Positions 38,914-47,121 of a stretch of 64,000 nt of DNA are shown here, one piece after another. The notes beneath the pieces were generated by a model. The model was not told the origin of the DNA. It saw nothing but the letters and a program-made list of their open reading frames with translations, and did not search any database. The stretch spans positions 265,864 to 329,863 of the forward strand of contig NZ_VOSC01000019.1 in NCBI RefSeq assembly GCF_007997385.1, read 5' to 3'. The stretch's first letter is position 1, and each line of letters opens with the position of its first letter. This DNA is from Seonamhaeicola algicola (GTDB taxonomy: Bacteria > Bacteroidota > Bacteroidia > Flavobacteriales > Flavobacteriaceae). The translations under genes and the position numbers were made by a program.

Positions 38914-40071
38914 ATGATAGCAGAAACTATGACACACAACCAAAAGCAATTTAAGCTTAACTCTATACATGAAGCCATTGAAGATATAAGAAATGGCAAA
39001 GTTATTATTGTTGTTGATGATGAAAACAGAGAAAATGAAGGCGATTTTTTAGCGGCTGCCGATAAAGTTACACCGCAAATGATAAACTTTATGGCTACCC
39101 ACGGTAGAGGTTTAATTTGTACACCTTTAACCGAAAACCGTTGTAAAGAGCTTGAATTGAACATGATGGTTAGAAACAATACAGACCCTATGGAAACGGC
39201 TTTTACCGTATCGGTAGATTTAAGAGGAGGTGGTGTAACTACAGGTATTTCTGCAAGTGACAGAGCAAAAACCATACAAGCTTTAATAGACCCAAACACA
39301 AAACCTTTTGAATTAGCACGCCCTGGTCATATTTTTCCTTTAGTTGCAAAAGAAGGTGGTGTTTTACGCAGAACAGGACACACAGAAGCTGCCATAGATT
39401 TTGCAAGATTAGCGGGCTTAAAACCTGCTGGGGTTATTGTTGAAATTATGAACGAAGATGGCACTATGGCCCGATTACCTCAACTTATTGAAGTAGCCAA
39501 AAAATTCGATTTAAAAATTGTTTCTATTGAAGATTTAGTTGCTTACCGCATGCAACACGATTCTTTAATTGATAAAAAAGAAGATTTTCAAATTGAAACA
39601 CGTTTTGGTAGTTACAGAATAAGAGCTTATAAACAAACTACCAACAACCAAGTACATATAGCTTTAACTAAAGGTACCTGGAAAGACAATGAACCTGTTG
39701 CCACCCGAATTAACTCTACGCTAATAAACAACGATATTTTAGGCACACTTACTAATAACGCTGATAAGCAATTAGACGATATGTTTAAAGCAGTTGAAAA
39801 GGAAGGCAAAGGCGCTGTTATTTTTATAAATCAGGAATCACAATCTATGAATATATTAAACCGTCTTGCGTTTTTAAAAAGTAACCAAAAGCAGCAAGAA
39901 GTAACTAAAGCCCCAAGAATACACATGGATAATCGTGATTTTGGTATTGGCGCTCAAATATTGCATGATTTAAATATTCATAAATTAAAACTAATATCAA
40001 ACTCAACACAAACCAAACGTGTTGGTTTAATTGGTTATGGTTTAGAAATTGTAGATTATATAAACTATTAA
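38914..40071 (+). CDS. ribB: 3,4-dihydroxy-2-butanone 4-phosphate synthase with degenerate RibA-like domain
   Basis: 385 residues; ATG at 38929 is the alternative start. The N half has VVDDENRENEGDF, ATHGRGLICTPL, and RPGHIFPLVAKEGGVLRRTGHTEA, the full RibB active site. It makes the four-carbon precursor of riboflavin from ribulose 5-phosphate. The C half (about 215-385) resembles GTP cyclohydrolase II but has lost the zinc-binding cysteines and CDCG motif; the aligned part reads INNDILGTLTNNADKQL. A separate active cyclohydrolase is therefore expected elsewhere. Confidence 0.93.
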   Translation: MIAETMTHNQKQFKLNSIHEAIEDIRNGKVIIVVDDENRENEGDFLAAADKVTPQMINFMATHGRGLICTPLTENRCKELELNMMVRNNTDPMETAFTVSVDLRGGGVTTGISASDRAKTIQALIDPNTKPFELARPGHIFPLVAKEGGVLRRTGHTEAAIDFARLAGLKPAGVIVEIMNEDGTMARLPQLIEVAKKFDLKIVSIEDLVAYRMQHDSLIDKKEDFQIETRFGSYRIRAYKQTTNNQVHIALTKGTWKDNEPVATRINSTLINNDILGTLTNNADKQLDDMFKAVEKEGKGAVIFINQESQSMNILNRLAFLKSNQKQQEVTKAPRIHMDNRDFGIGAQILHDLNIHKLKLISNSTQTKRVGLIGYGLEIVDYINY

Positions 40072-40080
40072 TAAAAACCG

Positions 40081-40110
40081 AAAAAGGAGCTTTTTTAAGC
40101 TCCTTTTTAT
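40081..40110. terminator. Bidirectional terminator, ribB / DegT gene
   Basis: Arms AAAAAGGAGCTT and AAGCTCCTTTTT between convergent genes. Confidence 0.85.
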
Positions 40111-40131
40111 TTAAACTAATTTTGTATTTAT

Positions 40132-41325
40132 TTACAATACCGCTTTAATAATCTCTGCCATTTTTTGGCCTCTTGCCCTCACCTCTTCTTCCGTCCAAGA
40201 TAGTTTTATTAAACAGGAAATATTTCTGCCAATATAATGATCAGACATTTCAAAACTTTTAGTTTCTAGGTGTTTTAAACCATCTTTTACTTCTTTTGAT
40301 ATTGGATATAATGATTTTAATTGCTTTAAATGATCCCATTTACGAATGTAATGCCAGTTATTATCAAAATAATTCCAACAAGCATCTACACCGCCATTTT
40401 TAAAACCATCAATTACTTTTCGTGCGGTTTCTAAATTTGGTAAAAAGAAATTGAAAAAAGCACCACTTTCTTCACCGCCTTGTGGTACGGTTCTAAAAGT
40501 TACTTCTTTAATATTGGCTAAAGCTTCTTTTAAGATATTTAGGTTTCGTTTTTGAATTTGTAAAAACTCTGGTAAACGCTGTACTTGTGCTAAACCAACG
40601 GCTGCATGCAGCTCTGAAATTCTGAAATTATAACCTAAAAAAGGATGTGTTTCTGCGCCGCGATCATTCCCTATGTGGTCATGCCCATGATCACTGTAAT
40701 GATCGGCGTTTAAATAATATTGTTCATTATTGGTTATTACGGCTCCGCCTTCGCCACAGGTTATGGTTTTTACAAAATCGAAAGAGAAACAGCCTAAGTG
40801 CCCAATGCTACCTAGTGGTTTACCCTTGTAGGTTCCACCAATGGCTTGACAAGCATCTTCAACCAACAACACGTTATGTTTTTGTGCTATGGTTTGTAGC
40901 GCACCCATATTGGCCATACTACCGCACATTTGCACTACCATAATGGCTTTTGTTTTTGGGGTTATGGCCTCTTGTACAGCTTTGGGGTTAAGGCATAAGG
41001 TATCATCTACATCAACTAAAACGGGTATAGCGCCTAAGGCCATAATGGCTTCAAAGCTAGCTACAAAAGTAAAGGTTGGCATTATAACCTCATGGCCTGC
41101 GCCTACACCTGCTGATGCTAATGCTACGGTTACGGCTGCTGTACCGCTAGATACTAATTGTACGTGGTTGGTTTGAAATGTTTCTGATAGTTTGTTTTCT
41201 AATTCTTTGGCTTTGTAGTGGCCGTTACGCATGGCATCAAAGCCATAGCGCATTAATACACCGTTTTCTAAAACATCGTTTAGGTGTTTGCGCTCTAAGT
41301 CTCCAAATAATTCAAATCCTGGCAT
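40132..41325 (-). CDS. DegT/DnrJ/EryC1/StrS-family PLP aminotransferase
   Basis: 397 residues. SSGTAAVTVALASAGVGAGHEV and MPTFTFVAS bind the cofactor phosphate; VEDACQAIGG supplies the ring-contacting Asp; SFDFVKTITCGEGG supplies the PLP lysine K186. Relatives transaminate nucleotide-linked keto-sugars for surface glycans or act on related cyclitol substrates. No sugar-nucleotide genes are adjacent, so the substrate is open. Confidence 0.9.
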   Translation of the reverse strand: MPGFELFGDLERKHLNDVLENGVLMRYGFDAMRNGHYKAKELENKLSETFQTNHVQLVSSGTAAVTVALASAGVGAGHEVIMPTFTFVASFEAIMALGAIPVLVDVDDTLCLNPKAVQEAITPKTKAIMVVQMCGSMANMGALQTIAQKHNVLLVEDACQAIGGTYKGKPLGSIGHLGCFSFDFVKTITCGEGGAVITNNEQYYLNADHYSDHGHDHIGNDRGAETHPFLGYNFRISELHAAVGLAQVQRLPEFLQIQKRNLNILKEALANIKEVTFRTVPQGGEESGAFFNFFLPNLETARKVIDGFKNGGVDACWNYFDNNWHYIRKWDHLKQLKSLYPISKEVKDGLKHLETKSFEMSDHYIGRNISCLIKLSWTEEEVRARGQKMAEIIKAVL

Positions 41326-41345
41326 AATGTGTGTTTTGTGTGCGT

Positions 41346-41430
41346 TAGGGATTGTAGTGGAAATCCTTTTTTAGCCTTAAAGCTAAAAAAGATTGCAACG
41401 TAAAGCCCGACCCCTTGTGGGTAACGCCCT
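41346..41430. repeat. REP-like intergenic repeat element
   Basis: The 85-base stretch contains ATTGTAGTGGAAATCC, an internal hairpin (CTTTTTTAGC/GCTAAAAAAG), GATTGCAACGTAAAGCCCGA and CCCTTGTGGGTAACGCCC. I recognise this arrangement from recurring intergenic elements in Flavobacteriia. Only one copy is in the window, so the assignment rests on memory. Confidence 0.55.
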
Positions 41431-41436
41431 AATATT

Positions 41437-42066
41437 TTATAGTTCTATTATGGTTTCGTTTAATGTCATTCTTACTTTTTCAAAGTTTGCAAACATATCG
41501 TCATCGGCTCTGTGCCCTACGGGTAATAATAATACTGATTTTAGGCCTTTTTCTTTGAGGTTTAGGGCTTGGTTATAGGCTGTTGGGTTGAAACCTTCCA
41601 TGGGGCAGGCATCTATACCTTCTACGGCGCAAACGGTCATTAAATTACCAAGGGCTATGTAGGCTTGGTTTTTAGACCATTGTTGTTGCTGCTCTAAGGT
41701 CATGTTTTGCAACATGCTTGTTAGGTTTTCTCGGTAGGGTGCTAGTATTTCTTCGGGGGTGTTTCTAATGGTTTTTATGTTGTTGAAAAAGGCGTTTACG
41801 TCTTCTTTTAAAACGTGTTCTTTTATACAAATTACTAATAAATGTGAGGCGTCTTGTACTTGTGTTTGATTGTAAGAATGTGGCACAAGTGCTGTTTTTA
41901 ATGCTTTATTTTGAATAATTAACAGTTTTGTGGGTTGTAAACCGTATGACGTGGCTGTTAAATTAAAGGCTTGTTTTAGGGTGTTTACTTGTTTGCTTGT
42001 TAGTGTTTTTTCTGGGTTAAATTTTTTTGTTGCGTAACGCCAGTTGAGTTTATCTATGATGTTCAT
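41437..42066 (-). CDS. NAD(P)H-dependent nitroreductase-family oxidoreductase
   Basis: 209 residues from ATG 42066; an in-frame start seven codons upstream lacks support. The beginning MNIIDKLNWRYATKKFNPEK and TATSYGLQPTKLLII are FMN-contacting segments of the NfsB-like subgroup, with SHLLVICIKE, DACPMEGFN and GLKSVLLLPVGHRADDD further on. It reduces nitro compounds, quinones or similar with two electrons. Physiological substrate unknown. Confidence 0.88.
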   Translation of the reverse strand: MNIIDKLNWRYATKKFNPEKTLTSKQVNTLKQAFNLTATSYGLQPTKLLIIQNKALKTALVPHSYNQTQVQDASHLLVICIKEHVLKEDVNAFFNNIKTIRNTPEEILAPYRENLTSMLQNMTLEQQQQWSKNQAYIALGNLMTVCAVEGIDACPMEGFNPTAYNQALNLKEKGLKSVLLLPVGHRADDDMFANFEKVRMTLNETIIEL

Positions 42067-42184
42067 TTGACAATTTTCTTTATACAAATGTACTATTTGC
42101 AGCGTTATTTTTTATGAAATTGTGGTATAAAATGTGTTGATGTTATGTGTGTTAAAATTATTTTTTGAAAAAAGTGACATTTTA

Positions 42185-42216
42185 TTTGATAGAAACGAAA
42201 AAGGATTTTATATTTG
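42185..42216 (+). promoter_or_regulatory. Promoter of tRNA-Ser
   Basis: TTTG (42185-42188), a 20-base spacer and TATATTTG (42209-42216) give a full Bacteroidota promoter, 36 bases before the tRNA. Confidence 0.8.
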
Positions 42217-42252
42217 CACCCGCATTGAACAAATAGTTCATGAGGCACTCAA

Positions 42253-42337
42253 GGAGAAATGGCAGAGTGGTCGAATGCGGCAGTCTTGAAAACTGTTGAG
42301 GGTCACACCTCCGGGGGTTCGAATCCCTCTTTCTCCG
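42253..42337 (+). tRNA. tRNA-Ser (anticodon UGA)
   Basis: An 85-base cloverleaf with acceptor arms GGAGAAA/TTTCTCC and discriminator G. The anticodon loop CTTGAAA places TGA at 42287-42289. There is a long variable arm (GAGGGTCACACCTC region) as expected for a class II tRNA, and the T-loop is GGTTCGAATCC. CCA is not encoded. Confidence 0.96.
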
Positions 42338-42341
42338 CAAC

Positions 42342-42373
42342 AAAAGCTCTACTTTAATTAGTAGAGCTTTTTT
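42342..42373 (+). terminator. Terminator of tRNA-Ser
   Basis: Arms AAAAGCTCTAC and GTAGAGCTTTT followed by T-run, five bases after the tRNA. Confidence 0.85.
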
Positions 42374-42398
42374 ATTTTGGTTATTTTATAAATAACTA

Positions 42399-42431
42399 TA
42401 AAAAAGCCCTAAAACAATAGCTTTAGGGCTT
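42399..42431 (-). terminator. Terminator of the 42459 sulfatase gene
   Basis: Arms AAGCCCTAAA and TTTAGGGCTT; read on the minus strand the stem is followed by a run of T. Confidence 0.8.
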
Positions 42432-42458
42432 GGTATTTATTTTAAATAATGTATTCTA

Positions 42459-44015
42459 TTACTTTAACTCTAATTTTTCAGTTTTACTGAAGTCTTCACC
42501 TCTTAATTTAACGAAGATTTCATGCATTTCCTTTAACTTTTCAGGGTTAGCCTCTGCTAAATTGTTTTTCTGACTTAAATCGCCTTTTAAATTGTAAAGT
42601 AATGGTACATCACTATTACCAACTTCAATATTTACTTGAGTGTTTAAAGGTTTACCACCATAAGCCGGAATGTAAATATAATCACCACTACGTAGTGCGG
42701 TTCTTGAGGTAGCTTCTATTATTAAATGTTCTCTACCAGTATTACTTTTTCCTAAAAACACATCTAATAGATCTTTACTATCGGTTGTTGTTTCTTCGGT
42801 ACCTACTAATTTGGCTAACGATGCTAGCAAATCTATTTGACACACTAAAGCATCAGAAGTAGTTGGTTTAATGTTACCTTTCCAATAGGTTATAAACGGC
42901 ATGCGTGTACCAGCTTCAAACAGACTATATTTACCACCTCTTAAAACACCTGCCGGTGTGTGATTTCCTATTTTAGTATCGGCATCGTCATAATATCCAT
43001 CGTTTAAAACGGGTCCGTTATCACTTGAAAAAACAATTAAAGTATTTTCTAAAACGCCTTCTTCTTCTAAGGTTTTTATAAATTCTCCAATACACCAATC
43101 TGCTTCTAAAATAACATCGCCTCTTGGCCCCATACCAGATTTACCTGCAAACCTTGGGTGCGGTGTACGCGGTACATGCGGTTGTTGCATGGCATAGTAT
43201 AAAAAGAAAGGTTCATTTTTATGTGTTTTTACATAGGTTTGTGCTTTTTCTAAAAAGTGATCAGCCATATCAACATCACTCCATTTTGCTGCTTCACCAC
43301 CTTTCATATACCCAATTCTAGGTATGCCATTTACAATGCTATTATTGTGTCCATGATGCCATTTCATGGTTGTTAATTCTGGGTTATCTTTTCCTGTTGG
43401 TTGGCCTTCAAAGTTATTTTTATAATCAACCTCTATAGGGTCATTAGGGTCTAAATTAACTACATGTCCGTTTTTAATATACACCGTAGGAACGCGGTCT
43501 TGCGTAGCAGCAAGAATGTATGATTCATCAAAACCAACTTCATTTGGTCCTGGTGATACACGCTCATTCCAGTTAACGTTACCAGTGCCTAAACCTAAAT
43601 GCCATTTACCTACAATAGCTGTTTGGTAACCTTGCTTTTTAAGCATTTTTGGTAACGTTTGTTGTTCTGTACTAATTATTAATGGCGCTGTGCCAGGTAA
43701 AATTTTAGCATTTTTATTTTTCCAAGGGTACATACCCGTTAGTAATGCATACCTACTTGGTGTGCATGTAGCTGATGATGCGTAACCGTTTGTAAAACGT
43801 ATACCACCATTAGCCAAAGCATCAATATTAGGTGTTTGTAATTCTGTGGCGCCATAGGCACTTAAATCTCCGTAGCCTAAATCATCTAAATAAATTACAA
43901 CTATGTTTGGTTTTTTAGTGGTTTCAGTTTGCGAAACTTCGGCCGTTTGCTTTTTGTTTTTTGCACAACTAACCATAAAAAGTGTGCTTAAAAGAAATAA
44001 TACGAGCTTATTCAT
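42459..44015 (-). CDS. Sulfatase, S1 family (lipoprotein)
   Basis: 518 residues. The leader LVLFLLSTLFMVSCAKNKK is a lipobox (Cys17), so the enzyme is a membrane-anchored periplasmic or surface lipoprotein. The formylglycine motif CTPSR (Cys84-Arg88) lies in SATCTPSRYALLTGMYPW. Calcium ligands are in IYLDDLGYGD and VFSSDNGP; GKWHLG is also conserved. It hydrolyses sulfate esters, probably on the algal glycan handled by the adjacent locus. It is transcribed alone, separated from the main gene run by the divergent barrel gene. Confidence 0.93.
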   Translation of the reverse strand: MNKLVLFLLSTLFMVSCAKNKKQTAEVSQTETTKKPNIVVIYLDDLGYGDLSAYGATELQTPNIDALANGGIRFTNGYASSATCTPSRYALLTGMYPWKNKNAKILPGTAPLIISTEQQTLPKMLKKQGYQTAIVGKWHLGLGTGNVNWNERVSPGPNEVGFDESYILAATQDRVPTVYIKNGHVVNLDPNDPIEVDYKNNFEGQPTGKDNPELTTMKWHHGHNNSIVNGIPRIGYMKGGEAAKWSDVDMADHFLEKAQTYVKTHKNEPFFLYYAMQQPHVPRTPHPRFAGKSGMGPRGDVILEADWCIGEFIKTLEEEGVLENTLIVFSSDNGPVLNDGYYDDADTKIGNHTPAGVLRGGKYSLFEAGTRMPFITYWKGNIKPTTSDALVCQIDLLASLAKLVGTEETTTDSKDLLDVFLGKSNTGREHLIIEATSRTALRSGDYIYIPAYGGKPLNTQVNIEVGNSDVPLLYNLKGDLSQKNNLAEANPEKLKEMHEIFVKLRGEDFSKTEKLELK

Positions 44016-44393
44016 TTTTAATGGTATTAATTTATTGTTTAGTGTTTATGTCATTACAAATATTGCATTTTTTTTATCATACAATTAACCATATACTTTT
44101 TTGTGTACCTTAAATGGTTAATATACCCCTAAAAATTGCTATTTAATTACAACAAAGTAAAAAAAGACGTTTAATTTATTGTAGTTATCTGTTTAATAAA
44201 TGTAGTTACTAATAATTTTGCGTTACAAAGTTTTAGGCTTACTCAAAATATTAAACCCTAAAAAAAGACAACAAATGGGTTTATTATTATTTTGCCTAAC
44301 AATTGCCTAGGTTTTGTATAACCTTTTTTAATAATAAATTTTTCTTTTGCTTAATACTTACTTTAAATTTAGCGTAAAACATAAAGCCTAACC
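44016..44393. other. Divergent intergenic region between sulfatase and barrel gene
   Basis: 378 A+T-rich bases hold both promoters by position. TAAATTTA at 44364-44371 is a near match to the -7 box for the plus-strand gene. I see no strong operator; a weak AGGTT/AACCT stem lies near 44309-44324. Confidence 0.4.
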
Positions 44394-47120
44394 ATGTTTC
44401 AAACAATTTATAAGATATTTTTTCTTTTTTTTATTACCAATATTATCTATTGCCAAAGTGTTCCCGCCATTCAAGGCAGTGTTTTTGATGAACAGAACTT
44501 ACCATTAGAACTTGTTTCGGTGGCTTTTTTAAAACAAAAAGATTCTACGCTTATAAATTACACAATTACTGATAGTAATGGCTATTTCTCTATGACAGAT
44601 GTACCAAAAGGTAATATTACCGTACAAATATCATTTATGGGCTTTAATACATTTAAAAAAAATATTACTTACAATAGCACACCAATAAATTTAAAAACTA
44701 TTATACTAAAAGAAAGTCCTAGTGTTTTAGATGCTGTAACAATATCGGCTGTTGTACCTGTACAAGTAAAAAAAGATACACTTGCCTTTAACGCAAGTTC
44801 TTTTAAGGTAAATCCTGATGATAATTTAGAATCTTTACTAACAAAATTACCCGGTTTAGAAATAGAATCTGACGGAAAAGTAGTTGCACAAGGTAACCAA
44901 GTAACCAGAATATTTGTTGATGGCAAAGAGTTTTTTGGAGGCGATCCGGCATTGGTTTTAAAAAATCTTTCAGCCGATGCTATTGAAAAAGTTGAAATAA
45001 TTGATAAAAAAAGTGAAGATGCTGAACTTACAGGTGTTGATGATGGCAACAAAGAAATGATTATAAACTTCACATTAAAAAAAAGCAAAAAAAATATGGG
45101 TTTTGGTAAGTTTGCCGCTGGTATGGGTTTAGATAGCCGCTATTTTAGCAATTTAAATTACAATAAATTTAACCCTAAAACTCAAATATCTTTAATTGGT
45201 AAGTTTAACAACATAAATATAACCGGTTCAAACATTCAAGGCTTTTTAGAAAATGCCAACGGTATTGCCGATGAAGATGATGATGATACTAACAACACAC
45301 CAAAACCCCGAAGCTTAAGTGGTTATTTAAAAACTGAAGTTGCAGGCGCCCACTTTGGGCACGAGTTTAAAGAAAAAGTTGATGTTAATGCCGATTATTT
45401 TTATAATCTTTCTGATAATCAAGGTGCTTCTTCTTCCAAAAGAGTATCATTTACTAATGCAAATAATTTTGATTTTGCATCTGAAGATACGTTTAACAGA
45501 TTATCAAAAAATCATAATTTCAATTTTAATTATAAACACCGTGCTAATAAAAATAATAGGCTTATAGTTAGAGGAAAATTAAATGCTACTGAAAACATAA
45601 GTAATGACACCAAAAACGGAACATTTACCAACAGTAATGGCGAATTAACAACCACAAACCAGCAAAATCTTCATAATAACAACACACGTAATACAGCCAA
45701 TTTTAACATAGATTATTACCAGAAACTACAAAAAAATGGGCGTAGTTTTAATACGGGATTTAACACCGTTTTAAACTCACAAAAAAGAGAAAACAACCAA
45801 TATACTTTTACAGTACGAAATTTACATAAAACAACACCAACCGAACGTGAAATTGAAACGGTTAGAGATGAGAAATTTAACAATAATAACTATAATTTTA
45901 ATTTTAGATATACAGAACCTATAGTAGATAAACATTACTTTAAACTACAGTCTTTTTTAAGATTTAAAACTGAAAAAGAAGATATATACCAACTAAAAAA
46001 CACCATTACTGATAACGAAGAAGAGCTATTAACCTTTAAGTATAAACATTTAGAAAACAGTTTTCAAACACGATTTGCCCATAATTATGTATCACCAAAA
46101 TTAAACATTTTTAGTGCTTTAGAACTTCAAGATTTAAGCCGCAATTTTGGCATTATTACTGAGCCTTCAATTACCAAACATTTATTTTTTTTAAATCCTA
46201 TTTCAAACATTCTTTACAAACCTAAAAAAGGGCATAAATATAGATTAGCCTATAAAAAAGTAATACGAAACCCAAGAAAACACGAAAGTTCTACGGTTGT
46301 AAATGATTTGAACCCGTTTTATATAAGACAAGGAAACCCAAATTTAAAGGCCGAAAAAATGAATGAAATAGCCCTTACCGCCAATGTTTTTAATTTTAAA
46401 TCTTCAACAACTTTTTATAGCCGAATTTTATACCAACATGCTACTGATGCTATTGTACAAAGTATAGATATTGATGATAGTTTTGTAAGAACCCGTAGTT
46501 ACCAAAATAGCGGCAATAGAAAAGTATTTACAGCCAACTTTAGCCTTAGCAAAAAACTAAAAGGTCTTGGCGTTAGGTATACATTAAAAAACAAAAATGC
46601 TTACAGAACATCAAACTCCATTATTAATTTAGAACTAAATGACGTTACATCAAAAGATTTTTTTGTTGGTTTATTGCTTGAAAACTCTAACAAAAATGTA
46701 GTTGATTTAAAATTTGGCGCAGATTATAGCGTTAATAACACCAATTTTTCTTTAGAAGAAGATTTAAACCGTACTTATAGGCAGCAAAAATACTTTTCAA
46801 TGTTTGATTATGATTTAACCAGTAAATTAAACATAAACACACAGTTTGATTATATTGTTTTTTCTGACAATCAATTTTCTTCAAACACTACATTGCCTAT
46901 TTGGAGCGCTGCATTTTCATACAACCTTTCAAAAAACAAAAAAAATATTTGTAAGCTTCTTTTAATTGATTTGCTAAACAAAAATGTTGATGTTTACAGA
47001 CGTAGTACCACCAATTATTTTGAAGAAACCACCTCTGAGAGTTTAGGGCGCTACGTTATTTTAAGTTACACTTATAAACTTAATAGTAAACCCAAAAAAC
47101 AAAAACGCAATAATGCTTAA
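44394..47120 (+). CDS. Outer-membrane beta-barrel protein (TonB-receptor-like, CarboxypepD_reg N-domain)
   Basis: 908 residues with signal peptide (IFFLFFITNIIYCQS). A carboxypeptidase-regulatory-like beta-sandwich (about 25-110; IQGSVFDEQNLPLELVSVAF) is followed by a plug-like domain (about 130-235; NLESLLTKLPGLEIESDGKV, RIFVDGKEFFGGDP) and a long Asn-rich barrel. It belongs to the outer-membrane beta-barrel group rather than true SusC: no TonB box is obvious and no SusD gene follows. It could import or secrete a substrate or sense one. It stops one base before the convergent sulfatase gene. Confidence 0.85.
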   Translation: MFQTIYKIFFLFFITNIIYCQSVPAIQGSVFDEQNLPLELVSVAFLKQKDSTLINYTITDSNGYFSMTDVPKGNITVQISFMGFNTFKKNITYNSTPINLKTIILKESPSVLDAVTISAVVPVQVKKDTLAFNASSFKVNPDDNLESLLTKLPGLEIESDGKVVAQGNQVTRIFVDGKEFFGGDPALVLKNLSADAIEKVEIIDKKSEDAELTGVDDGNKEMIINFTLKKSKKNMGFGKFAAGMGLDSRYFSNLNYNKFNPKTQISLIGKFNNINITGSNIQGFLENANGIADEDDDDTNNTPKPRSLSGYLKTEVAGAHFGHEFKEKVDVNADYFYNLSDNQGASSSKRVSFTNANNFDFASEDTFNRLSKNHNFNFNYKHRANKNNRLIVRGKLNATENISNDTKNGTFTNSNGELTTTNQQNLHNNNTRNTANFNIDYYQKLQKNGRSFNTGFNTVLNSQKRENNQYTFTVRNLHKTTPTEREIETVRDEKFNNNNYNFNFRYTEPIVDKHYFKLQSFLRFKTEKEDIYQLKNTITDNEEELLTFKYKHLENSFQTRFAHNYVSPKLNIFSALELQDLSRNFGIITEPSITKHLFFLNPISNILYKPKKGHKYRLAYKKVIRNPRKHESSTVVNDLNPFYIRQGNPNLKAEKMNEIALTANVFNFKSSTTFYSRILYQHATDAIVQSIDIDDSFVRTRSYQNSGNRKVFTANFSLSKKLKGLGVRYTLKNKNAYRTSNSIINLELNDVTSKDFFVGLLLENSNKNVVDLKFGADYSVNNTNFSLEEDLNRTYRQQKYFSMFDYDLTSKLNINTQFDYIVFSDNQFSSNTTLPIWSAAFSYNLSKNKKNICKLLLIDLLNKNVDVYRRSTTNYFEETTSESLGRYVILSYTYKLNSKPKKQKRNNA

Positions 47121-47121
47121 C

